Of a DNA stretch of 5,780 nucleotides, positions 1-5,419 are shown piece after piece; within the stretch, counting starts at the first letter, position 1, and each line of letters starts with the position of its first letter. The translations under genes and the position numbers were made by a program. Source of the DNA: VBCK01 sp035511515 (GTDB taxonomy: Bacteria > Pseudomonadota > Gammaproteobacteria > Burkholderiales > Burkholderiaceae_F); assembly GCA_035511515.1 (NCBI GenBank), contig DATKFG010000039.1:1-5780 (forward strand), given 5' to 3'. The notes beneath the pieces are model-generated. The model did not search any database. It saw only the letters and a program-made list of their open reading frames with translations, and was not told where the DNA came from.

Positions 1-1
1 C

Positions 2-721
2 GGATTTCTGCGCTTTTCGCTGCCGATCGCGCCGGACGCGGCCCACCACCTGGCCGGTTTCGTGATTGCGCTGTCGCTGATCGCGGTGATCTATGTCGGT
101 TTCGTCGCGCTGGTCCAGACCGACATGAAGAAGCTGGTCGCCTACTCCTCGATCGCGCACATGGGATTCGTGACGCTGGGGTTTTTCATCTTCAGCCAGA
201 TCGGCGTGGAAGGGGCGATCGCGCAGATGGTGTCGCACGGCTTCGTTTCGGGCGCGATGTTCCTGTGCATCGGAGTGATGTACGACCGCACGCACAGCCG
301 CAACATCGCCGACTACGGCGGCGTGGTCAACACGATGCCGCGCTTTGCCGCGCTGATGATGCTGTTCACGATGGCCAACTGCGGACTGCCCGCCACCAGC
401 GGCTTCGTAGGCGAGTTCATGGTGATTCTCGGCGCGGTCCAGTATGACTTCTGGATCGGGCTGGCCGCCGCCACCACGCTGGTGCTGGGCGCGGCCTACT
501 CGCTGTGGATGTACAAGCGCGTGATCTTCGGAGCCGTGGCCAATCCGACCGTGGGCCGGCTGGTGGACGCCGATGGACGCGAACTGCTGGCGCTGGGACT
601 GCTGGCCGCAGCGGTGCTGGCCATGGGCATTTACCCCAGGCCGCTCACGGATGCGATGCATATCTCGGTGAACCAGCTGCTGCAGCAGGTCAATCATTCG
701 AAACTTCCGGCGGGACTCTAG
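2..721 (+). CDS. nuoM: NADH-quinone oxidoreductase subunit M, C-terminal half (5' end outside window)
   Basis: This is the last 239 residues of NuoM, a proton-translocating, antiporter-like membrane subunit of respiratory complex I. The frame is open from base 2 and begins GFLRFSLPIAPDA, a typical mid-protein NuoM stretch, so the start lies upstream. A GTG at 62 is internal and is not a start. Diagnostic motifs are VQTDMKKLVAYSSIAHMGF (the lysine-bearing broken-helix region of antiporter-like subunits) and CGLPATSGFVGEFM, whose GEF glutamate corresponds to the conserved acidic residue of a late transmembrane helix in the family. The remainder is a run of hydrophobic helices, as expected. NuoM is usually about 490–500 residues, so roughly half is present. 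It stops with TAG, 18 nt before nuoN, in the usual nuo operon order. Identification is secure; only the 5' part is missing. Confidence 0.97.
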   Translation, partial: GFLRFSLPIAPDAAHHLAGFVIALSLIAVIYVGFVALVQTDMKKLVAYSSIAHMGFVTLGFFIFSQIGVEGAIAQMVSHGFVSGAMFLCIGVMYDRTHSRNIADYGGVVNTMPRFAALMMLFTMANCGLPATSGFVGEFMVILGAVQYDFWIGLAAATTLVLGAAYSLWMYKRVIFGAVANPTVGRLVDADGRELLALGLLAAAVLAMGIYPRPLTDAMHISVNQLLQQVNHSKLPAGL

Positions 722-739
722 TTCGACCCGGGCCGACCA

Positions 740-2227
740 ATGTCCAAGTTCAATCTGAGCGCCGTGCTGCCCGAGGCCGTCCTGCTGGCGGCGGCTTGTC
801 TGATTCTGGTGGCCGATCTGTTCGTGTCGGAGCGCCGCCGCAATCTGAGCTATTCGATGACGCTGACGGCGCTGGCGGCGGTGGCGCTGTGCTGCTGGAA
901 CCTGCTGGACGGTCAGGTGGTGCAGTACGCATTCGGCGGTATGTTCGTGACCGATCCGATGGCGCAGGTGCTGAAGCTGTTCGCCTGCCTGGCGACCGCG
1001 CTCGGGCTGGTGTACGCGCAGAACTATGCGCGCACCCGCGCGATGTGGCACGGAGAGCTGTTTTCGCTGGCCCTGTTCACGCTGCTGGGCGTGATGGTGA
1101 TGATCTCCGCCAACAACCTGCTGGTGATCTATCTGGGGCTGGAACTGCAGTCGCTGGCGCTGTATGCGCTGGTTGCCCTGCAGCGCGACCAGCCGCGTGC
1201 CGGCGAGGCGGCGATGAAGTACTTCGTGCTGGGCGCGCTGGCTTCCGGCTTCCTGCTGTACGGAATGTCGATGCTGTACGGCGCCACCGGCTCGTTGGAC
1301 ATCAACGAGATCGCCCACCGGATCGCCGCCTCGCAGGTCGCCAACCGCCCGGCCCTGGTGCTGGCCACGGTCTTCCTGGTGGCGGGAATCGGCTTCAAGC
1401 TGGGCGCGGCGCCGTTTCACATGTGGGTGCCGGACGTGTACCACGGGGCGCCCACGCCGGTGACGCTGCTGATCGCTTCGGCGCCGAAGATCGCCGCGTT
1501 CGCCGTGGCCTTCCGCCTGCTGGTCGAGGGCCTGGCGCCGGTCTCGTCAGACTGGCACCTGATGTTGCTGCTGCTGGCGATGACGTCGCTGGCGGTGGGC
1601 AACCTGACCGCGGTGGCTCAGAGCAACCTGAAGCGGATGCTCGGCTACTCGACCGTGGGGCAGATGGGATTCATGCTGCTGGCGATGCAATCCGGGGTGG
1701 CCGGTGGCACCACCGCGAGCGCGGCATCGGCCTACAGCGCCGCGATGTTCTACATGGTCACCTATGCGCTGGCCACGCTGGCGGCCTTCGGCACCATGCT
1801 GCTGCTGTCGCGACAGGGGTTCGAAGCCGAGGAGATCTCGGATCTGGCGGGCCTGTTCCGGCGGCAGCCCTGGTACGCATTCGTGATGGCGGTGGCGATG
1901 TTCTCGCTGGCCGGGGTGCCCCCGACGGCCGGCTTCTACGCGAAGCTGGTGGTGCTGCAGGCGCTGCTGGCCGACAACTCCTCGCTTCCGGTCGTCTGGA
2001 TCGCGGTGATCGCGGTCCTGTTCTCGCTGGTGGGGGCCTACTACTACATCCGGGTCGTCAAGGTGATGTACTTCGACGCCCCCGTCGATGACCACGCGTT
2101 CGAAGCCGCACCCGACATGAAGATCGCGCTGACCGCCAACGGCCTGGCCGTTCTGGTTCTGGGCGTGCTGCCGCAATATCTGCTTGGGCTGTGCGCGAGC
2201 GCGATGGTGCGCACGCTGGGCGGATGA
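740..2227 (+). CDS. nuoN: NADH-quinone oxidoreductase subunit N
   Basis: Complete 495-residue NuoN, the third antiporter-like proton-pumping subunit of complex I, in the cytoplasmic membrane. It is slightly longer than the E. coli protein (about 485). The charged residues thought to form the proton path can be placed: E135 in LGLELQSLALYAL, K160 in MKYFVLGALASG, K220 in GIGFKLGAAPFHMW, K250 in SAPKIAAF, and K402 in PPTAGFYAKLV. NLKRMLGYSTVGQMGF is the family's lysine-containing broken-helix motif. The ATG at 740 gives the family-typical short N-terminus MSKFNLSAVLPE followed by a hydrophobic helix; the Shine-Dalgarno sequence before it is weak, consistent with reading through from nuoM 18 nt upstream. 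The stop overlaps the ATG of the next gene as ATGA, implying translational coupling. No key residue is missing. Confidence 0.98.
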   Translation: MSKFNLSAVLPEAVLLAAACLILVADLFVSERRRNLSYSMTLTALAAVALCCWNLLDGQVVQYAFGGMFVTDPMAQVLKLFACLATALGLVYAQNYARTRAMWHGELFSLALFTLLGVMVMISANNLLVIYLGLELQSLALYALVALQRDQPRAGEAAMKYFVLGALASGFLLYGMSMLYGATGSLDINEIAHRIAASQVANRPALVLATVFLVAGIGFKLGAAPFHMWVPDVYHGAPTPVTLLIASAPKIAAFAVAFRLLVEGLAPVSSDWHLMLLLLAMTSLAVGNLTAVAQSNLKRMLGYSTVGQMGFMLLAMQSGVAGGTTASAASAYSAAMFYMVTYALATLAAFGTMLLLSRQGFEAEEISDLAGLFRRQPWYAFVMAVAMFSLAGVPPTAGFYAKLVVLQALLADNSSLPVVWIAVIAVLFSLVGAYYYIRVVKVMYFDAPVDDHAFEAAPDMKIALTANGLAVLVLGVLPQYLLGLCASAMVRTLGG

Positions 2228-2832
2228 GGCGCAACGTGCCGCACCGCGTGCGCAAGATCGACGAGGCGGCCGCTGCGGCCGGCCACGCCACGGAGGCTCT
2301 GGCGGAGACGCGGCTGCACACTCGAGTGGCCTACGACGGCGGTCTGCTGCGCGTTCACCGCGACATCGTGCGCTGTCCGGACGGGCACGTGACCTATCGC
2401 GAGTTTGCGCGCCATCCGGGCGCCGTCGCGATCATCCCGATGCCGGACGACGACCACGTGATCCTGGAGCGGCAGTTCCGCTATCCGCTGGGCCGCACGT
2501 TCATCGAGTTCCCGGCCGGCAAGCTCGAGGCGGGCGAGGGCCTGCTGGAATGCGCGCAGCGCGAGCTGCTGGAGGAGACCGGTTATCGGGCGCGCGACTG
2601 GACCCACCTGGGCGGGTTCCACAACGCGATCGGCTACAGCGACGAAAGAATCGATCTGTTCCTCGCGCGCGCGCTCGAGCTCGACAGCGCGCGTCGCGAC
2701 CCGGGCGAGGTCCTGGAAGTATTCACCGCGCGCTGGCGTGAGCTGGACGAGTGGCTGCTGGACGGAAGGATCACCGACGGCAAGACGATCATCGGGATCT
2801 GCTGGATGCAGCGCCTGCTGGGTGCCCGTTGA
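2224..2832 (+). CDS. Nudix hydrolase, ADP-ribose pyrophosphatase-like
   Basis: A 202-residue Nudix hydrolase. The complete Nudix box G-x5-E-x7-RE-U-x-EE-x-G-U lies at residues 99–121 (G99, E105, R113, E114, E117, E118, G120), which supplies the divalent-metal site for cleaving nucleoside-diphosphate bonds. EFPAGKLEAGEG leading into the box and the preceding RQFRYPLGRTF are typical of ADP-ribose/ADP-sugar pyrophosphatases, so ADP-ribose to AMP plus ribose-5-phosphate is the likely cytoplasmic reaction (inference). The proline usually found about 15–16 residues after the box in ADP-ribose enzymes is absent; the stretch reads FHNAIGYSDERIDLF, so substrate preference is less certain. I chose the ATG at 2224, which overlaps the nuoN stop as ATGA. 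An upstream in-frame GTG at 2191 would lie inside nuoN and add unconserved sequence. Linkage to complex I genes suggests co-expression with NADH oxidation. Confidence 0.93.
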   Translation: MRRNVPHRVRKIDEAAAAAGHATEALAETRLHTRVAYDGGLLRVHRDIVRCPDGHVTYREFARHPGAVAIIPMPDDDHVILERQFRYPLGRTFIEFPAGKLEAGEGLLECAQRELLEETGYRARDWTHLGGFHNAIGYSDERIDLFLARALELDSARRDPGEVLEVFTARWRELDEWLLDGRITDGKTIIGICWMQRLLGAR

Positions 2833-2837
2833 GGCCG

Positions 2838-4190
2838 ATGAATGAAGCGAAACCGGATCTGAAGGCACCAGGGTACCTGCCGCTGCGGCTGACGCGGGTT
2901 TCATGGCGGGATCTGGCCGTGGTCGGGCTGCCCACCTTGCTCGTGGTGGCAGCGGCCTTCGTGGTCGCCGCCCGCTTCGTACGGCCGGCGCCGCCGGATC
3001 GGATCGTGATGTCGGCGGGTACCGAAGGCAGCGCCTTTCGCAGCTACGCGGAGCGCTACCGCACGATCCTCGCCCGCAAAGGCATCACGCTCCAAATCCT
3101 GCCTTCGCTCGGTTCGGTCGAGAATCTGAAGCGCCTGTCGGATCCGAAACAACGGGTCGACATCGCCTTCGTGCAAAGTGGCCTGCCGGCCGAGCTTCGC
3201 TCCGACGACCTGGTGTCGCTCGGCAGCGTGTTCTATGAGCCGCTGTTCGTGCTCTACCGGAGCCCAACGACGATCGGTCGGCTGTCGGCGCTGGCGGGAA
3301 AACGCCTCGCGATCGGGGGCGAGGGCAGCGGCGGCGCCGCGCTTGCGCTGACGCTGCTCAAGGCGAACGGCATCGAACCCGGCGGATCGACCGCCTTGCT
3401 GACGCTCGCCGACGAGGCCGCGATGCAGGCGATACTGCAGCATCGCGCCGACGCGGTGTTCCTCGCGGGCGACTCGGCCCGGCCCGACCAGATCCGCCGC
3501 CTGCTGCACACGCCCGGCATGCGCCTGTTCGATTTCGTGCAGGCCGACGCGTACCTGCACCGGTTCCGCTACCTGAGCCGGATCGATCTGCCGGTGGGCG
3601 TGCTCGACCTGGGCCGCAACCTGCCGCCTCGCCCGACCACGCTGGTTGCCCCCACCGTCGAGCTCGTGGCCCGCTCGGACCTGCACCCGGCGCTGTCCGA
3701 TCTGCTGATCGAGACCGCACAGGAAGTCCATGGTCACGGTTCGCTGCTGGTGCGCGCCGGCGAGTTTCCATCACCCGTGGAGCGCGACTTCCGGATCAGC
3801 GACGACGCGGCGCGCTATTACAAGTCGGGCAAGGGCTTTGCCTATCGACATCTGCCGTTCTGGCTGGCGAGCCTGATCGACCGCTTGCTGGTGCTGCTGG
3901 TGCCGATGTTGGTCCTGCTTCTGCCCGCGTTGCGGCTGCTTCCCGCCATGTACGGGTGGCGCATCCGCGCCCGCATCTACCGGTGCTACGGTCAACTGAT
4001 GGCGCTGGAGCGGGACAGCCAGCAACTGCAGAGCGCGGAACAGGTGCGCAAGATGCTCGAACGGGTCGACCTGGTCGAACGGGCGGTCATCAACCTGAAG
4101 CTGCCGGCCCAGTTCGCCAGCGACGCGTACGTGCTGCGACAACACATCGATTTTGTGCGCGCGCGCCTGTCGAAAATGGCCGGTGCCTAG
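2838..4190 (+). CDS. TAXI-family TRAP-like solute-binding protein, membrane anchored with C-terminal extension
   Basis: A 450-residue protein of the TAXI (TRAP-associated extracytoplasmic immunogenic) solute-receptor family. Residues 26–45 form an N-terminal hydrophobic helix without an obvious cleavage site, so it is probably an uncleaved anchor. The binding-protein domain follows from about 55: IVMSAGTEGSAFRSYAERY near 56–74, then the SLGSVENLKRL and VDIAFVQSG strand motifs, and KRLAIGGEGSGG at 155–166, where TAXI proteins recognise ligand. Unlike simple periplasmic receptors, it carries a second hydrophobic helix at about 350–370 and a charged, probably helical or coiled tail of about 75 residues, presumably cytoplasmic. 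The ATG at 2838 lies 5 nt after the Nudix stop, with GAGG at 2831–2834. It is last in the co-directional block. No TRAP permease (DctQM-type) gene is present, so partner and ligand are unknown. A role in sensing or ligand delivery is only inference. Confidence 0.85.
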   Translation: MNEAKPDLKAPGYLPLRLTRVSWRDLAVVGLPTLLVVAAAFVVAARFVRPAPPDRIVMSAGTEGSAFRSYAERYRTILARKGITLQILPSLGSVENLKRLSDPKQRVDIAFVQSGLPAELRSDDLVSLGSVFYEPLFVLYRSPTTIGRLSALAGKRLAIGGEGSGGAALALTLLKANGIEPGGSTALLTLADEAAMQAILQHRADAVFLAGDSARPDQIRRLLHTPGMRLFDFVQADAYLHRFRYLSRIDLPVGVLDLGRNLPPRPTTLVAPTVELVARSDLHPALSDLLIETAQEVHGHGSLLVRAGEFPSPVERDFRISDDAARYYKSGKGFAYRHLPFWLASLIDRLLVLLVPMLVLLLPALRLLPAMYGWRIRARIYRCYGQLMALERDSQQLQSAEQVRKMLERVDLVERAVINLKLPAQFASDAYVLRQHIDFVRARLSKMAGA

Positions 4191-4262
4191 GGGGTCTGCG
4201 GGGAAGAGGCGTCGTCAATACCCCGCGCCCCTGCAACCTGCGCCACACATTGGGGCTCGCTG

Positions 4263-4442
4263 TCAGATGAAGATATCCATAGATTTCATGAATGTGTTGA
4301 GACGTGCGAGGCTCACGACTTCAATCTCCCGAAAGTGTCCCTCCGGCAGTTCCGCCTGTGAGATCGACCAAACCGCCGTCCATTCCCCTGGCATGCCAAT
4401 AGACAGCTCCGCTGTGAAGACGGGTGTCGGCAGTGGCCCTCG
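4263..4442 (-). pseudogene. Possible 3' remnant of an unrecognised minus-strand gene
   Basis: Read on the minus strand, this stretch is open for 59 codons before a TGA at 4263–4265 and is bounded upstream by another TGA at 4443–4445. The peptide has a natural-looking composition, including GMPGEWTAVWSISQAELPEG and REIEVVSLARLNTFMKSMD, and ends DIFI. It alternates hydrophobic and charged residues like a folded domain's C-terminus. I do not recognise the family. There is no good start or ribosome binding site, so if real it is a truncated gene end; it could also be a chance open frame. The call rests on peptide character alone. Confidence 0.25.
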
Positions 4443-4487
4443 TCAAGACGGGCTCCCTTAGCTGCTTACTTTGCTACGGCCTAATCC

Positions 4488-4503
4488 AAGGAGTAAACGG
4501 AGG
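4488..4503 (+). promoter_or_regulatory. Double Shine-Dalgarno region of the SnoaL-like gene
   Basis: Two purine-rich motifs precede the ATG at 4509: AAGGAG at 4488–4493 and GGAGG at 4499–4503. The second is 5 nt from the start codon, good spacing for initiation, and fixes the start choice. The first is too far from this ATG to serve it directly and is followed by TAA. No other gene in the window shows such strong matches, which fits a gene arriving with its own expression signals (inference). Confidence 0.7.
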
Positions 4504-4508
4504 TACAT

Positions 4509-4949
4509 ATGTCTATTACGACTGTGAGAAGGCGGGTCAGTATTCTGATTTTCACAACTGCGCTATCGATTCTTGCGCAGCCAGCCTCGGCCGACGAGAA
4601 GTTGACTGCTCGCAACAAGGCAGTCGTACGAGATTTCTACATTACGGTACTGATCGGCCGTGATGTCGATGCGGCTCCGCGTTTTCTCCGCGAAGACTAC
4701 ATTCAGCACAATGCTCAAGTGCCTACCGGGCTGAAAGGCTTCATGGATACATTTCGCGAGCGCTTTGCCCAAAAACTCCCGCCCGATTACAAACGTGAGT
4801 TGCTGAATGTGATCGGCGAGAACGACATGGTCGTCATTTATGTTCGACAAACGTGGACCGGGCGCGACGGCCAGCACCACGAGGCCCTCGGGTTCGACAT
4901 GTTCCGCGTGCACGACGGTAAGATCGCCGAGCACTGGGACGCTGACTGA
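4509..4949 (+). CDS. Probable exported SnoaL-like (NTF2-fold) protein
   Basis: A 146-residue protein. Residues 1–28 look like a Sec signal peptide: TTVRRRV basic region, hydrophobic core SILIFTTALSILA, and an AxA-type cleavage site PASA just before D29. The mature part, about 118 residues, matches the SnoaL-like/NTF2 superfamily: NKAVVRDFYITVLIGRDVDA helix, REDYIQHNAQVPTG with the Y-x-QHN motif at 64–68, an FMDTFRERF helix, strands VVIYVRQTW and GFDMFRVHDGKIAEHWD ending with HWD at 142–144. Relatives form a small cone-shaped barrel with a ligand pocket; functions vary (cyclase, isomerase, or none known), so no reaction is assigned. The protein ends two residues after HWD, whereas many relatives have a further short tail. 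GC is lower than in the core genes (25, 36 and 33 of 60 in the first three 60-base blocks), suggesting horizontal origin. It stands alone, with decayed sequence on both sides. Confidence 0.85.
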   Translation: MSITTVRRRVSILIFTTALSILAQPASADEKLTARNKAVVRDFYITVLIGRDVDAAPRFLREDYIQHNAQVPTGLKGFMDTFRERFAQKLPPDYKRELLNVIGENDMVVIYVRQTWTGRDGQHHEALGFDMFRVHDGKIAEHWDAD

Positions 4950-4965
4950 CTGCGAGGACCCTCGT

Positions 4966-5080
4966 TCAAATGTCCTGGGCGCTTGGTAACCTCGCCTTCA
5001 TGTTCTGCACCAAGGTCTGAATAGGCTTCCCCCATACACGCGCTCGTCCTTCTGCGCAAGCTGCCACCGCTGGGCGCTTA
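4966..5080 (-). pseudogene. Possible 3' remnant of a minus-strand gene
   Basis: Minus-strand reading gives an open stretch ending in TGA at 4966–4968, with terminal peptide RVWGKPIQTLVQNMKARL followed by PSAQDI. The frame stays open to a TAG at about 5133 but runs into the ORF6N fragment there, so any remnant should end near 5080. The final 25 residues look like a natural helix-rich C-terminus, faintly like NAD(P)-binding NmrA/SDR-type tails, but that resemblance is too weak to name it. Otherwise 4950–5080 holds nothing recognisable on either strand. Confidence 0.18.
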
Positions 5081-5111
5081 CCTTTGAGGTCGCGATTTGC
5101 GACCTCAAAGG
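5081..5111. repeat. Perfect 13-bp inverted repeat with 5-nt loop
   Basis: The arms are CCTTTGAGGTCGC (5081–5093) and GCGACCTCAAAGG (5099–5111), separated by GATTT. All 13 pairs match. The inner part encodes the ORF6N-protein motif LRSRFATSK, so at least the GAGGTCGC/GCGACCTC core may simply be coding sequence. The outermost left-arm bases sit exactly where recognisable ORF6N homology begins. No T-run follows, so a terminator role is unlikely. Confidence 0.8.
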
Positions 5112-5320
5112 CCGGACGCGGCGGGCGGCGCTATCTGCCCCAGGTCTTCACCGAGCACGGGGCTCTGATGGCCGCCACCATCCTGAACAGCCCGCGCGTT
5201 ATCGAAGTGTCCGTCTACGTCGTGCGCGCCTTCGTTCAGCTACGCGACCTCCTCGCAGGCAACAAGGAACTGGCGCACCGTTTGAAGGAACTGGAGGAGC
5301 GGCTAGAGCGCAAGCTAGCG
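5084..5320 (+). pseudogene. ORF6N-type (KilA/Bro-like) protein fragment, both ends missing
   Basis: About 79 codons match the central-to-C-terminal part of ORF6N-domain proteins, DNA-binding-type proteins common on phages and mobile elements. The read-out is LRSRFATSKAGRGGRRYLPQ, then VFTEHGALMAATILNSPRV, then SVYVVRAFVQLRDLLAGNKE, then a charged coiled-coil-like segment ELAHRLKELEERLERKLA. The family is normally about 170–190 residues with an N-terminal domain before LRSxFATSK; that domain (roughly 60–70 residues) is absent, and the upstream frame reaches a stop at 5018–5020 without homology. After KLA the sequence no longer resembles the family. The frame stays open to 5599, but that part is antisense to ETF-QO and is not family sequence. 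A TTG at 5084 could formally start it, but it has no ribosome binding site. I infer a decayed fragment rather than a working gene. Confidence 0.8.
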
Positions 5321-5355
5321 GGCCGGCGTTGCCGTCTGATCAGCGTAGACGTAAT

Positions 5356-5376
5356 GGATGCCGGGCGCCGGCGTCC
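5356..5376 (-). terminator. Strong GC hairpin, possible terminator of the ETF-QO gene
   Basis: The stem GGATGCCGG (5356–5364) pairs with CCGGCGTCC (5368–5376) around loop GCG: nine pairs, one of them T·G. It lies 43–63 nt beyond the ETF-QO stop on the minus strand. There is no clear T-run on either side, so it is not a classic intrinsic terminator; an alternative pairing, GCCGGG with CCCGGC at 5375–5380, is also possible. The orientation follows from the neighbouring gene and is inference. Confidence 0.35.
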
Positions 5377-5419
5377 CGGCCAAAACGGTCAGATTCCGGT
5401 GTTCTCCCTCTTCCGCTCC

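Larger units (their letters stand above)
4191..4508. other. Intergenic stretch after the TAXI gene; start of low-GC accessory zone
   Basis: These 318 bases hold no convincing intact gene. GC content drops sharply: a hand count of 4261–4320 gives about 43%, against 77% for 3301–3360 in the preceding gene. No stem with a T-run that would make an intrinsic terminator for the upstream operon is apparent. Plus-strand frames give only unrecognisable peptides. A minus-strand stretch at 4263–4442 reads more like protein and is listed separately. The last 20 bases contain the ribosome binding sites of the next gene. No consensus sigma-70 promoter stands out. Confidence 0.6.

Noticed and set aside
505..2091. 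A 528-codon plus-strand open frame spanning the end of nuoM and most of nuoN
   Set aside because: It is the other-frame shadow of nuoM/nuoN. The peptide is Gly/Arg/Ala-rich without motifs, while the nuo frames carry every expected residue.
2044..2904. Long minus-strand open frame across the nuoN end and the Nudix gene
   Set aside because: It is antisense to two confidently identified genes, with low-complexity GC-driven composition and no recognisable domain.
2901..3737. Long minus-strand open frame across the TAXI gene
   Set aside because: An antisense shadow rich in Arg, Gln and His; the plus strand has clear TAXI motifs.
4153..4461. Plus-strand 102-codon frame bridging the TAXI end and the low-GC spacer
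   Set aside because: It begins inside the TAXI gene in another frame, and no part resembles a known protein.
4455..4490. Candidate promoter upstream of the SnoaL gene (TTAGCT and TAATCC spaced 18)
   Set aside because: Both hexamers match the sigma-70 consensus poorly; such pairs are expected by chance.
4424..4663. 79-codon plus-strand frame with several cysteines, starting at a GTG and overlapping the SnoaL gene
   Set aside because: It lacks its own ribosome binding site and any motif. The overlapping frame at 4509 has a signal peptide, family motifs and GGAGG at the right spacing.
5072..5092. Peptide ALTFE just before the ORF6N fragment in another frame, possibly a frameshifted piece of its N-terminal domain
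   Set aside because: Only four or five residues resemble the family and the preceding sequence does not; too short to support.
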